From an uncultured Saprospiraceae bacterium (GTDB taxonomy: Bacteria; Bacteroidota; Bacteroidia; Chitinophagales; Saprospiraceae), in NCBI GenBank assembly GCA_937923345.1, contig CAKZVJ010000080.1, positions 1-37,574 on the forward strand: 37,574 bases of DNA. Reading direction: 5' to 3'. A model generated the notes under the pieces. That model worked only from the letters and a program-made list of their open reading frames with translations. It made no database searches and was not told the DNA's origin. The translations under genes and the position numbers were made by a program. Below, piece by piece: positions 23,629-32,534 of this stretch; the stretch's first letter is position 1, and each line of letters opens with the position of its first letter.

Positions 23629-25038
23629 TTATTTTAAAGTGAGGAGTGTTACATTTTCGATATGATGTGTATGTGGAAACATATCTACAGCTTGAGACTT
23701 TTTTACGTCATATTTCTCAGCTAACAAAGCTAAATCGCGTGCTTGAGTGCTTGGATTGCAGCTGACATAAACAATTTTTGGCGCCTCTAGGCTTAGAAGC
23801 ATATCTACTACTTTTGCATGCATGCCAGCCCTAGGAGGATCGGTTATGAGCACATCAGGTTTGCCATGCTGTGCAGCAAAAGAATCGGTAAGGATATCTT
23901 TTACATCACCAGCATAGAATACTGCGTTTAATATATTATTTCTATCTGAATTTTCCTTCGCATCTTCAATAGCTAGTTCTACTTCTTCTATTCCTACTAC
24001 TTGTTTACACTTGTTTGCAATGAATAGTGCAATACTCCCTATACCCGTGTATAAATCGTACACATTTTCTTTTCCTGAAAGACTAGCAAAATTTTCAACC
24101 ACTTCAAATAATCTCACCGCTTGAGCAGGATTAGTCTGAAAGAAAGATTTCGGTCCAATTCTAAATTTAACGTCTCGAAGCATTTCTTCGATATATGGTT
24201 TTCCGTGCACCAAGACCATATCTAGGTCCATGACCCAGTCATTCTTCTTATCGTTGATGCAATAATATACAGATGTTAATTTTGGATTTTTCTCTACTGC
24301 TGCTGCTAAAAATGCTTCTATTTTTTCAGTATCATGTAGATTAATACTTAAAATTAGCATACACTGATCTAAAGAGCTGGTCTTGACAAACATGTTCCGC
24401 ATTACACCAGTTTGCTCTCGGGCATCATAAAAGGAAAAGCCAAATTCTATCGCTATTTGCTGAATAGAGTTTCTAAGTTCATTAGATATTCCACCCTGTA
24501 AGTGACAATGATCTATTTGAAGAATTTTGTCAAAAGCTCCAGCTCGATGAAAGCCAAGAACATCTTCCACATTTGATACATCGGAGTCTATCTCTTCTTT
24601 TGTCAGCCATCTTTTGTTGGAAAAACTGAACTCAAGTTTATTTCGATAATAATCCACTGACGGAGCTGGTAGTATAGGTATGGTTTCTTCTGGGTATATT
24701 TTACCAATTCTATTGAGTATCTGAGTTACATTATTATCCTTAAATTCTAGTTGTTTTTGATAAGGGACATTCTGAATGGTACAGCCTCCACATACTTCAA
24801 AATGTTTACACATTGGTTTAATTCGAATGTCTGACATTTTCTTGAAGTGAATTGGAAATGCCTGTAGAAAAGAGGATTTCTTCTTAGTGACTTGTACATC
24901 CACGATGTCTCCTGGTACGGTACGTTCAATAAACACGATTCTACCTTCTGTATCTTTTGCAACACCTCTCCCTTTTTCAGCCAGTTCAAATACTTCAAGA
25001 TCTTCAATTATAATTTTCTTTCTACGTTTTCTTCCCAT
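23629..25038 (-). CDS. rlmD: 23S rRNA (uracil-5-)-methyltransferase RlmD
   Basis: A 469-residue SAM-dependent enzyme that makes 5-methyluridine in 23S rRNA. An N-terminal TRAM domain (residues 10-65) precedes the 4Fe-4S cysteines C77, C83, C86 and C178 (CKHFEVCGGC and DHCHL). The methyltransferase core has NVYDLYTGIGSIALFIA, TDPPRAGMH, catalytic C427 in YVSCNPST and the general base E461 in THHIENV. All key residues are present and the length is normal. Which uridine it modifies (1939, 747 or both) cannot be told from sequence alone. It starts 6 nt after the RDD gene. Confidence 0.93.
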   Translation of the reverse strand: MGRKRRKKIIIEDLEVFELAEKGRGVAKDTEGRIVFIERTVPGDIVDVQVTKKKSSFLQAFPIHFKKMSDIRIKPMCKHFEVCGGCTIQNVPYQKQLEFKDNNVTQILNRIGKIYPEETIPILPAPSVDYYRNKLEFSFSNKRWLTKEEIDSDVSNVEDVLGFHRAGAFDKILQIDHCHLQGGISNELRNSIQQIAIEFGFSFYDAREQTGVMRNMFVKTSSLDQCMLILSINLHDTEKIEAFLAAAVEKNPKLTSVYYCINDKKNDWVMDLDMVLVHGKPYIEEMLRDVKFRIGPKSFFQTNPAQAVRLFEVVENFASLSGKENVYDLYTGIGSIALFIANKCKQVVGIEEVELAIEDAKENSDRNNILNAVFYAGDVKDILTDSFAAQHGKPDVLITDPPRAGMHAKVVDMLLSLEAPKIVYVSCNPSTQARDLALLAEKYDVKKSQAVDMFPHTHHIENVTLLTLK

Positions 25039-25044
25039 CTTTAT

Positions 25045-25770
25045 CTATCGTGTTAATACGATGTAGTCTTTTATCAGTGTTTTTAAAAAATCGATATTAT
25101 TTTTAGGCCTTTTTTCTAATGCTAACAAACTACTCATTTTCAAAGCCAACTTGTTCAAGACCAAAGCATTGTTTGTGCTTGGGTTATTTCTATGCCTGAT
25201 TAGCGCATTTTTTATAACCAGCATATCTTGCTCCCCTATGTTTTTTATTTCGCTATACACTGGTTCATAGTCTTCCATGGTACTAATATTCAAGATATCC
25301 TTAAGGGAGAAGTTACTAATTGTTTTTAATTTGACAACTACGGTGTTGGCCGCTCGATCACCCATGCGTTGTTTGTGCTCACTGGTTGCAATAAAGATTC
25401 CACCAAGCACTCCAACACAAATACCAGTATCTATGAAGTGAAAGATAGTACGCATCAAAAAATCGCTTAAACTTGGCCGTGAGCCATCTAATTTTAACAC
25501 TTTTACTCCCGCAGCCATTTTACCTAGTGTCTGCCCATTGTTCAGAACTTCCATACCTAGAGAATAAAACAAAAACAAAAGAAAGAAGGCGAATCGCATT
25601 ATTGAATTGAGCAACTCACTATTGAAACGACTTAGGACAAAAATCAATAAAAAGGTAACTGCAAGTACGACAATTATGTCAATAAACAAACCTAAGAATC
25701 TATCCCGTAAAGGGGCCAATTCATAATTGATGATTACATTTTGAGAAGTTCTGATATTTATACTCTCCAT
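25045..25770 (-). CDS. RDD family membrane protein
   Basis: A 241-residue inner-membrane protein. The RDD motif is the early LAPLRDRFLGLFIDIIVV, followed by two more hydrophobic segments with NNGQTLGKMAAGVKVLK between them and GDRAANTVVVK after the last. The C-terminal 90 residues are soluble and helical. In many Bacteroidota an RDD gene lies head-to-head with a SpoIIM / MoxR / DUF58 cluster, as here. The proteins may work together, but the molecular role is unknown. It is first in the minus-strand run leading to rfbA. Confidence 0.88.
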   Translation of the reverse strand: MESINIRTSQNVIINYELAPLRDRFLGLFIDIIVVLAVTFLLIFVLSRFNSELLNSIMRFAFFLLFLFYSLGMEVLNNGQTLGKMAAGVKVLKLDGSRPSLSDFLMRTIFHFIDTGICVGVLGGIFIATSEHKQRMGDRAANTVVVKLKTISNFSLKDILNISTMEDYEPVYSEIKNIGEQDMLVIKNALIRHRNNPSTNNALVLNKLALKMSSLLALEKRPKNNIDFLKTLIKDYIVLTR

Positions 25771-25798
25771 CTAGTCTGTTTTGCCAGGATAATTGCAC

Positions 25799-25806
25799 CA
25801 AAATTA
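25799..25806 (-). promoter_or_regulatory. -7 box of the RDD-rlmD transcript
   Basis: On the minus strand, TAATTTTG matches TAnnTTTG and lies 28 nt before the RDD start. A matching -33 TTG is not visible, so support is partial. Confidence 0.4.
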
Positions 25807-25943
25807 AGGTTAAATCGTTTAGAAATATGTATGTTAAAGGCTTTTGTTATATTTATTTTCATTATTTAGTTAATTCTAAACTCATAGTCCAATCAAGTAA
25901 TTCAACGAAACAAATTGAATAGAGATACCAGAGTAGCACAAGC

Positions 25944-27809
25944 ATGAAGGAAACCCAATTTATTGAGCAAAATAAAGTTAAATGGAAATCATTTGAGTCT
26001 ATCCTTGCTAAGGAAACGATTGATCCTGAACAATTGAGAGATATATTTCTACAGGTGACGGATGATTTGAGCTTTGCCAGGACATTTTACCCCAATAGAT
26101 CTGTTAGAGTCTATCTCAATGGCTTAGCAAAGGAAGTCTTTAATAAAACACATCACCACAAAAAAACACAATCCAACCGACTTCTTTCATTTTGGACAGA
26201 GGAATTACCTCGTACTGTCTATGAAAGCAGAAAAGCTTTTCGACTTTCCTTTTTCATATTTGTTGGGGCTATGCTTATTGGTGCCTTTTCTAGCGCTATG
26301 GACCCGGAGTTTGTACGAACAATATTAGGAGATGCTTATGTCAATATGACATTGGATAATATTGCTGACGGAGATCCGATGCGCGTCTATAAGGAAAGCA
26401 AAGAAATGGGTATGAGCGTAGGGATTACACTAAATAACCTGATGGTGGCCTTTCTAACCTTTTTGTTAGGCATTGTTTACCTTATTGGGTCTATTGGAAT
26501 CTTGATTAGCAATGGGGTAATGGTAGGTTCCTTCCAATATTTCTTTTACGAACAAGGATTTTTGTTAGAATCATTTCTAACCATCTGGATGCACGGGACA
26601 CTAGAAATTTCTGCTATCATCATAGCTGGGGCGGCGGGTATCACCATGGGTAGAGGGCTCGTATTTCCTGGTACCTATTCTAGAGCTAAAGCTTTTCAGA
26701 TTTCTGCTAAGCGAGGATTGAAGATTATGATTGGTATTACACCTATCTTTGTGTTGGCAGGATTTATTGAAGGCTTCATCACTAGGCATACCGAAATACC
26801 AAATGTTCTAAGGGCATTGTTTATTTTATTTTGCCTTGCATTTGTAGTAGGTTACTTTGTTATCTACCCAGTGTATAAAAAGAGAAAAGGATTTGAAGAA
26901 GGAGAAAAGAGCTATCAGTTACAACCAGATAATCTACACCAATTCGCTTTCTACAAAATAAAGACCTCTGGAGAACTGTTCAATGATTCTTTTCTCTTCT
27001 TTTCTAGACATTTTGGCAAGATGGCTTTTTTATTTTTTGTGTTCTCTCTTCTATATGTATTGTTTAATGGCTTTGTAATGGAAGTGGTACTAAAAGAAAT
27101 TTTTGTCTTCGAGGATAGCCCGTTTGAGAAATTAAAAGAAATCCCTCAACTATTTTATAATGTAAATGAGAAGTGGCTCTACCCATTCAATGTGTTGGTA
27201 TACACGCTCATCTCTTTAGTGATTTGTTTTCTATTTGAAAAAAGAGCTCAAAAAATTACAAATGAAGAGGTGTCTCATAACAATGCACTTGGGTTAATGG
27301 GAAAGGTGATTGGGATATTGATTATATCAGCCATATCGGTTGCTTTATTGGCATTCAATAATTTTCTATCGATCCTAGCAATACCAGTAGTACTTCCTTT
27401 TTTGTGTCTATGGACTTTTGGAACCTATAAGCTTAATTTCTTTCAAGCTTTAAGTAAGGCATTCACAATGTACTTTGGCAATTTCTCTAACATATTGGGC
27501 CTGTCATTCTCGTTCTTTCTCATTTTTGCTTTCTTCTATTCATTTAATCAGCTTGCCTTATTTTGGTTAGTAGTAGATATGCTTGCGTGGAATCTAAGTT
27601 TAGATCAAGCATCATTAGATATATTGGTCAATATGCTGTTAATATTATTTGCTCATTTTAATGTGATACTTGGATTTACCCTATATGCAATAGGAGGAGC
27701 TTTCTCTTACTATTCATTTGCAGAAGAGTTAGATGCTGTAAATCTTTTGGATAAGATTGATGATATAAGTTTTGATAACCAGATAAGAGGAATTGCAAAA
27801 GAGGTATGA
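25944..27809 (+). CDS. SpoIIM-like (DUF95) membrane protein fused to a second multi-pass domain
   Basis: A 621-residue integral membrane protein. Residues 1-310 match the stage II sporulation protein M family in length and pattern: an N-terminal soluble helix (FIEQNKVKWKSFESILAK), hydrophobic segments, and the WMHGTLEISAIIIAGAAGITMGRGLVFPG signature. Residues 320-621 add a further soluble stretch and about five membrane segments. In relatives I would expect this part as a separate protein, so this looks like a fusion. The organism need not form spores: in Bacteroidota the gene belongs to the MoxR/DUF58 cluster. Its stop overlaps the next ATG by 4 nt. Confidence 0.82.
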   Translation: MKETQFIEQNKVKWKSFESILAKETIDPEQLRDIFLQVTDDLSFARTFYPNRSVRVYLNGLAKEVFNKTHHHKKTQSNRLLSFWTEELPRTVYESRKAFRLSFFIFVGAMLIGAFSSAMDPEFVRTILGDAYVNMTLDNIADGDPMRVYKESKEMGMSVGITLNNLMVAFLTFLLGIVYLIGSIGILISNGVMVGSFQYFFYEQGFLLESFLTIWMHGTLEISAIIIAGAAGITMGRGLVFPGTYSRAKAFQISAKRGLKIMIGITPIFVLAGFIEGFITRHTEIPNVLRALFILFCLAFVVGYFVIYPVYKKRKGFEEGEKSYQLQPDNLHQFAFYKIKTSGELFNDSFLFFSRHFGKMAFLFFVFSLLYVLFNGFVMEVVLKEIFVFEDSPFEKLKEIPQLFYNVNEKWLYPFNVLVYTLISLVICFLFEKRAQKITNEEVSHNNALGLMGKVIGILIISAISVALLAFNNFLSILAIPVVLPFLCLWTFGTYKLNFFQALSKAFTMYFGNFSNILGLSFSFFLIFAFFYSFNQLALFWLVVDMLAWNLSLDQASLDILVNMLLILFAHFNVILGFTLYAIGGAFSYYSFAEELDAVNLLDKIDDISFDNQIRGIAKEV

Positions 27810-28492
27810 TTAGAAAATGGACATATCATTTTTTCTTAGTTTTTCTATGCGTTTATGGGGCAGAGTATGCAGAGGCTCAATCTAGCGCTCCGTATTATCA
27901 ATATGAGCAGGAAGATCTGACTGACGCAAGAGATGGGATAGACTATTCAGATGAGGTGGTTAAAGAAGAGGAAAAAGAAAAGGAAGATTACGCTGGGTCT
28001 GATATGGATTTTTCAGGCATTGGGGATATTTTTGGATTTCTTTTGATAGGTGTTCTGATTGCTCTAGTTTTTGTGATTTTATATTTTATGCTTGGAAAAG
28101 ATAATTTATTCAAACCTAGATCCAAGAAGATTGAAGCGCTTGATTTGAAGTCGATTGAGCAAATAGAAGAAAACCTAGAAGAATATGACGTCTCCTATTA
28201 CTTACAACAGGCCATCGATAATAAACAATATCGGATAGCTATTCGTCTGCATTATTTGCTAATCATTAAAGAGCTTTCTGCTCAAAAGTTTATCAAATGG
28301 AAACGTGATAAGACCAATAGAAATTACTTGTATGAAACACAAGATTATCCATTTGCGCAAAATTTTAAAAGGTCGACCAATATCTTTGAAAAAGTATGGT
28401 ACGGTGAGCGTGACGTTACTGAAGGAGACTTCTCTATGATTCAGTCACACTTTAGTAGCTTGAATAATGAAATAAATCAATCCACCTCATGA
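27806..28492 (+). CDS. DUF4129 domain protein
   Basis: A 228-residue membrane-anchored protein. A signal peptide (residues 4-24, YAEAQ) and an acidic extracytoplasmic segment precede one transmembrane helix (about 70-92, LLIGVLIALVFVILYFML). The cytoplasmic DUF4129 domain then shows SYYLQQAIDNKQYRIAIRLHYLLII and KTNRNYL. In this class of cluster it is thought to support the MoxR/DUF58 system. It overlaps its neighbours by 4 nt on both sides (ATGA). Confidence 0.85.
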   Translation: MIRKWTYHFFLVFLCVYGAEYAEAQSSAPYYQYEQEDLTDARDGIDYSDEVVKEEEKEKEDYAGSDMDFSGIGDIFGFLLIGVLIALVFVILYFMLGKDNLFKPRSKKIEALDLKSIEQIEENLEEYDVSYYLQQAIDNKQYRIAIRLHYLLIIKELSAQKFIKWKRDKTNRNYLYETQDYPFAQNFKRSTNIFEKVWYGERDVTEGDFSMIQSHFSSLNNEINQSTS

Positions 28493-29967
28493 ATAAAAAA
28501 AGCACTATCATAGTAGCTGTGATTGGAGTAGCTTTATTACTTCTACTTGTCCGTTCATGTGGTACTAGTTATTTCCTCAAAAGATACAATTGGAATGAAA
28601 CCTACGCGGACAAAAAAAATCATGTTTATGGTACCTATGTGATTAAGCGTTTCCTTGAGTATACAAGTACGCGTGGTAGGACGGATATAGATCTAAAGCT
28701 GTCAAAGTATTTTAACGAAGAAAGTGATTATGATGGCAACTATATGTTTGTTGGGGATGCTATGTTACTAGATCAGTCAGACGCTGAGGCATTAGCAAGT
28801 TTTGTTGGCCGAGGAAATAAGGCTATTATTGCTACCAAGGTAATGCCCTATACTTTATCCAAAGAGATATTCGAACCATGCAGAGAAAATTATGAAGCGG
28901 ATCGCGAGTACGAAGGCTTTGAAAGATTATACAGTGAAGATGATGATGCCTTTACAGCAGAAGTAGAAGAAGCAGTTGAAGAAGAGATAGATGAAGTTGT
29001 TGAAGAAATCACTAAAAAGGATTCTACAAATGCAGTAGTCTATTCAGGAAGATACGAGGAAGATGATATATGGAAATATGTTGATTTTGATTATTTGGAG
29101 TTTGTTTCTGTATATGAAAAAGAGCTAGACATGCAATTGGACTCTTCGTTTAGACAAACGGACGAGACTCTTCCCATATTCAAAACTTTTAAAAACACCA
29201 ATGCTAGAAATAGAAGTTGGTATTATTTGCATGATTCTATTTCATGCATCGCTAATAACGAAATAGAAGTGCTGGGATATTTGGATGACGAAAAAGTTAA
29301 TTTTTTTGAACTTCCTTACAAAGAAGGTTCATTTTTTATCCATACAAACCCTTTGGTATTTACGAATGAGCATATGCTCTATGATCAGAATATAGAATAC
29401 ATTACCGGTGTGTTGTCAACCTGCTCGCAAGAAAATTGGTACTGGGATGAATATTCAAGAACGGATATCAATCGAGGAAAAAGGAGGAATGGAAAACAAA
29501 ACTACTTGTCAAGCAAAGGGCCTTTATCTTATATCCTGAATCAGGCTCCGCTAGCTTGGGCCTGGTACTGTCTGCTGGCTATGGGTTTACTTTTTCTATT
29601 GTTTAGAGCCAAAAGAAAGCAAAGGGTCATACCAGTATTGGTAGAAAATGAAAATACGTCTTTGGCCTTTATTAACACCATTGGAAATTTATATTTCCGC
29701 AAGAATGATCATCGACAATTATGCAAAGAACAACTACAGCTCTGGCTAGAGAAGATTAGAATGCAGTTCAGGGTAAATACTAGTCAGTTGGACACGGTCT
29801 TTGTTGCCAAGTTGTCTGTCAAGAGTAAGGTGCCTAAAGAAGAGATACAAGCCATATTAGATTTCTATGATAATATAGATAACTCAAATTTTGTATCTGA
29901 AAATACAATGATAAAGTTTTATCAAAAAATAAATCAATTTGAAATTCAAGCAAATCAAAAAATATGA
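28489..29967 (+). CDS. DUF4350 domain protein
   Basis: A 492-residue protein. A short N-terminal transmembrane helix (VAVIGVALLLLLV) is followed by the DUF4350 region (NETYADKKNHVYGTYVIKRFLEY, then MFVGDAMLLDQSDAEALASFVGRGNKAIIATK), a ThuA- or GATase-like fold. A very acidic insertion (about residues 148-177) interrupts it. A second transmembrane helix near 353-372 (LAWAWYCLLAMGLLFLLF) places a C-terminal domain in the cytoplasm. Function unknown, but expected in complex with the other cluster products. Overlaps DUF4129 and MoxR genes by 4 nt each. Confidence 0.83.
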   Translation: MNKKSTIIVAVIGVALLLLLVRSCGTSYFLKRYNWNETYADKKNHVYGTYVIKRFLEYTSTRGRTDIDLKLSKYFNEESDYDGNYMFVGDAMLLDQSDAEALASFVGRGNKAIIATKVMPYTLSKEIFEPCRENYEADREYEGFERLYSEDDDAFTAEVEEAVEEEIDEVVEEITKKDSTNAVVYSGRYEEDDIWKYVDFDYLEFVSVYEKELDMQLDSSFRQTDETLPIFKTFKNTNARNRSWYYLHDSISCIANNEIEVLGYLDDEKVNFFELPYKEGSFFIHTNPLVFTNEHMLYDQNIEYITGVLSTCSQENWYWDEYSRTDINRGKRRNGKQNYLSSKGPLSYILNQAPLAWAWYCLLAMGLLFLLFRAKRKQRVIPVLVENENTSLAFINTIGNLYFRKNDHRQLCKEQLQLWLEKIRMQFRVNTSQLDTVFVAKLSVKSKVPKEEIQAILDFYDNIDNSNFVSENTMIKFYQKINQFEIQANQKI

Positions 29968-31049
29968 ATCCAGAAGAAGAGTTAAATAAAGATTTGAATA
30001 CTCCAGGAGAGCAAAATAATCCATTGAATCAAAATCCATTGGAGCAGAGTACGTCAGTACCGCCCACTAGTTCTTTCAATATATGGGAGCAGAATCGCCT
30101 AGATTTATCTTTGGTTTCTAATACAGCAAACAGTCTAAGAGTAGAACTTCAGAAGATAATCGTAGGACAAAAAGAATTGGTCAATTTATTATTGAGTTCC
30201 ATATTAGTAGGTGGGCATGTCTTAATTGAAGGAGTGCCCGGAGTAGCAAAGACGCTAACTGCAAAATTGATGGCACAAGCATTTGATAGCGACTTTTCAA
30301 GAATTCAATTCACACCAGATCTGATGCCAACAGATGTGGTGGGAACAAATATATTTAATGTCAAGACTTCTGATTTTGAATTCAAATCAGGACCTGTTTT
30401 TTCCAATATTGTTTTGATTGACGAGATCAATAGAGCACCGGCCAAGACGCAAGCTGCCTTGTTTGAGGTAATGGAAGAGTACCAGGTGACCATCGATGGA
30501 GTAACTTATCCTATGGAGTTTCCATTTTTTGTGATTGCTACTCAAAATCCAGTAGAACAAGAAGGAACATACAAGTTGCCTGAAGCGCAGTTAGATAGAT
30601 TCTTATATAAGATAAATGTTCAGTATCCTGACTTGAAAGAAGAAAGAGAGATTTTGCAAAAATTCAGAAGCGATTTCAGAATTGATAAGAAGCCATCTGT
30701 GAATAAGATAATATCACCTGAATTGCTCAAAGAGTGTCAAGAGCTGATTGAAAAGGTAACCATAAAAGATACGCTACTAGACTATATTGCTGAGATAGTG
30801 GTTAGCACTAGAAATTCAGGCGATTTGTTTTTAGGAGCTTCTCCAAGAGCTTCATTGGCATTATTGAAAGCCTCAAAATCTTTAGCGGCCATTGAGGGCA
30901 GAGACTTTGTGACACCAGACGATATTCAGTATGCTGCGTATCCCGTGTTGAATCACCGTATCATCCTGACTCCTGAGCGAGAAATGGAAGGTGTAGATCC
31001 AAGAGATTTGATAAGAGACATGATTAAGAAAATAGAAGTACCTAGATAA
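29964..31049 (+). CDS. MoxR-family AAA+ ATPase
   Basis: A 361-residue chaperone-like ATPase. A Gln/Asn-rich N-terminal tail of about 40 residues precedes the AAA+ core: Walker A GVPGVAKT, Walker B IVLIDEINRAPAKTQAALFEVMEE, sensor ATQNPVEQEGTYKLPEAQLDRF and sensor 2 LGASPRASLALLKASK. MoxR proteins typically activate or insert metal cofactors into partner proteins, often with vWA or DUF58 proteins such as the one encoded next. All catalytic motifs are intact. Confidence 0.95.
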   Translation: MNPEEELNKDLNTPGEQNNPLNQNPLEQSTSVPPTSSFNIWEQNRLDLSLVSNTANSLRVELQKIIVGQKELVNLLLSSILVGGHVLIEGVPGVAKTLTAKLMAQAFDSDFSRIQFTPDLMPTDVVGTNIFNVKTSDFEFKSGPVFSNIVLIDEINRAPAKTQAALFEVMEEYQVTIDGVTYPMEFPFFVIATQNPVEQEGTYKLPEAQLDRFLYKINVQYPDLKEEREILQKFRSDFRIDKKPSVNKIISPELLKECQELIEKVTIKDTLLDYIAEIVVSTRNSGDLFLGASPRASLALLKASKSLAAIEGRDFVTPDDIQYAAYPVLNHRIILTPEREMEGVDPRDLIRDMIKKIEVPR

Positions 31050-31054
31050 AAACG

Positions 31055-32377
31055 ATGCGAAATTTTTACTTAGGCAGCAGGTTCTTTTATGTATTCTCAG
31101 CAATCATCGTAAGTTTTGTACTGGGCTTTGAATACTATGCACTTTTTGTGCTAGCCAAAGTATTGCTTGTAGTCTTTGGCTGTTTTGTTGGACTAGACAT
31201 ATTCTGGTTGTTTCAGAAAAAATCTATTGTCTCAGCGCAGAGAAAGTTGCCAAAGGTTTTTTCTTTGTCTGATGACAACAAGATTACCTTGGAAGTTCAG
31301 AGTTTTATAGATCGTAATGTAGATGTGGAGATTGTCGATGAAATTCCATTTCAGTTTCAGGTCAGAGATCTTAGTTTGGGTATGCAACTTGGATCAAATG
31401 AGTCTCGCGTCATGGATTATCAATTGAGACCACTTGAGCGCGGGGAATATAAATTTGGAAATATTAATTTATTCGTTTCCTCAATTCTAAAGCTAGTGTC
31501 CAGGAGGGTAGTTATAGCAGCAGAGGAATCCATACCTGTATATCCGTCCATTTTGCAAATGAAGAAGTATGAAATGCTTGCTTTCAACAGCATCAGTCTG
31601 GGGCAAGGCATAAAGAAGCTTAGACGTATTGGTAGCAGCTATGAATTTGAGCAAATCAAAAACTACGTGCCTGGTGATGATTATAGAAGCATCAATTGGA
31701 AGGCGAGTAGTAGACGAGCGCAGTTGATGGTCAATCAATATGAAGATGAACGATCACAGAGTGTATACAGCATCATTGATAAGAGTCGCAATATGCGCAT
31801 GCCATTCGAAGGACTAAGTCTCATGGACTATGCGATCAATAGTGCCTTAGTAATATCTAATGTAGTGCTTCAAAAGAATGATAAGGCAGGCCTGCTAACC
31901 TTCTCAGATAAAATTGGTTCTGCGATAAAAGCAGACCGAAAGACGAATCACCTCAATAAGATTTTAGCAGCTTTATACAGAGAGCAGCCTCGAGATTTAG
32001 AGGCGCGTTATGAGTTGCTTTATCACTCTGCGCGTAAATTAATCAAAGGAAGAAGCCTTCTTTTTCTCTATACCAATTTCGAAAGTACATTTGCCTTAGA
32101 AAGGGTGTTACCCATTTTGCGAAAGATTAATCGCCTACACCTTTTAGTAGTTGTATTTTTCACCAATACTGAGATAGAAAAACTAGCCAATGAAACTGCC
32201 GCAGATACAGAAGCGGTATATCACCAGACCATTGCCAAGAAGTTTCTCTCAGAGAAAAGGACAATTGCTAGAATTCTACAGCAGCACAAAATTCAAACTA
32301 TTCTTACCGATCCTGCGGATCTATCAATCAATAGTATCAATAAGTACTTGGAATTGAAGGCGAGAGGAATGATTTAA
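31055..32377 (+). CDS. DUF58 / vWA-like domain protein
   Basis: A 440-residue protein. Two hydrophobic segments (about residues 8-24 and 29-50) anchor it. A beta-rich domain (60-160) leads to the DUF58 signature YVPGDDYRSINWKASSRRAQLMVNQYEDE, then a vWA-like fold. The metal site is partly kept as DKSRNM instead of the canonical DxSxS. It is the usual partner of the MoxR ATPase, and the gene starts only 5 nt after it. It closes the operon. Downstream is an AT-rich inverted repeat. Confidence 0.92.
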   Translation: MRNFYLGSRFFYVFSAIIVSFVLGFEYYALFVLAKVLLVVFGCFVGLDIFWLFQKKSIVSAQRKLPKVFSLSDDNKITLEVQSFIDRNVDVEIVDEIPFQFQVRDLSLGMQLGSNESRVMDYQLRPLERGEYKFGNINLFVSSILKLVSRRVVIAAEESIPVYPSILQMKKYEMLAFNSISLGQGIKKLRRIGSSYEFEQIKNYVPGDDYRSINWKASSRRAQLMVNQYEDERSQSVYSIIDKSRNMRMPFEGLSLMDYAINSALVISNVVLQKNDKAGLLTFSDKIGSAIKADRKTNHLNKILAALYREQPRDLEARYELLYHSARKLIKGRSLLFLYTNFESTFALERVLPILRKINRLHLLVVVFFTNTEIEKLANETAADTEAVYHQTIAKKFLSEKRTIARILQQHKIQTILTDPADLSINSINKYLELKARGMI

Positions 32378-32387
32378 AAATAAACCT

Positions 32388-32520
32388 TTAAATGTAAAAT
32401 GTCAAACCGCAAAATGTAAAAGGAAAGGAGTAAATCGTAAAATGTAGAATATTATTTGCCTTTACTTTTACATTTTACATTTAGTATTTCTCGGTTTTAC
32501 ATTTACTTCTCTTTTACTTC
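32388..32520. repeat. AT-rich inverted repeats, probable convergent terminator region
   Basis: Between the convergent DUF58 and cyclase genes, AAAATGTAAAAGGAAAGG (32411-32428) pairs with 32459-32476 over 18 bp with one mismatch and a 30-nt loop. AAATGTAAAATGT (32390-32402) also pairs perfectly with ACATTTTACATTT (32470-32482), so alternative folds compete. The word AAAATGTA occurs several times. It may act as a weak two-way transcription stop or be a relic of a small repeat family. No gene lies here. Confidence 0.6.
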
Positions 32521-32534
32521 TAGCCAAATGTATC

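Noticed and set aside
23629-25038. tRNA (m5U54) methyltransferase (TrmA-type) as an alternative to RlmD
   Set aside because: The TRAM domain and four iron-sulfur cysteines fit the RumA/RlmD group rather than TrmA, which lacks both.
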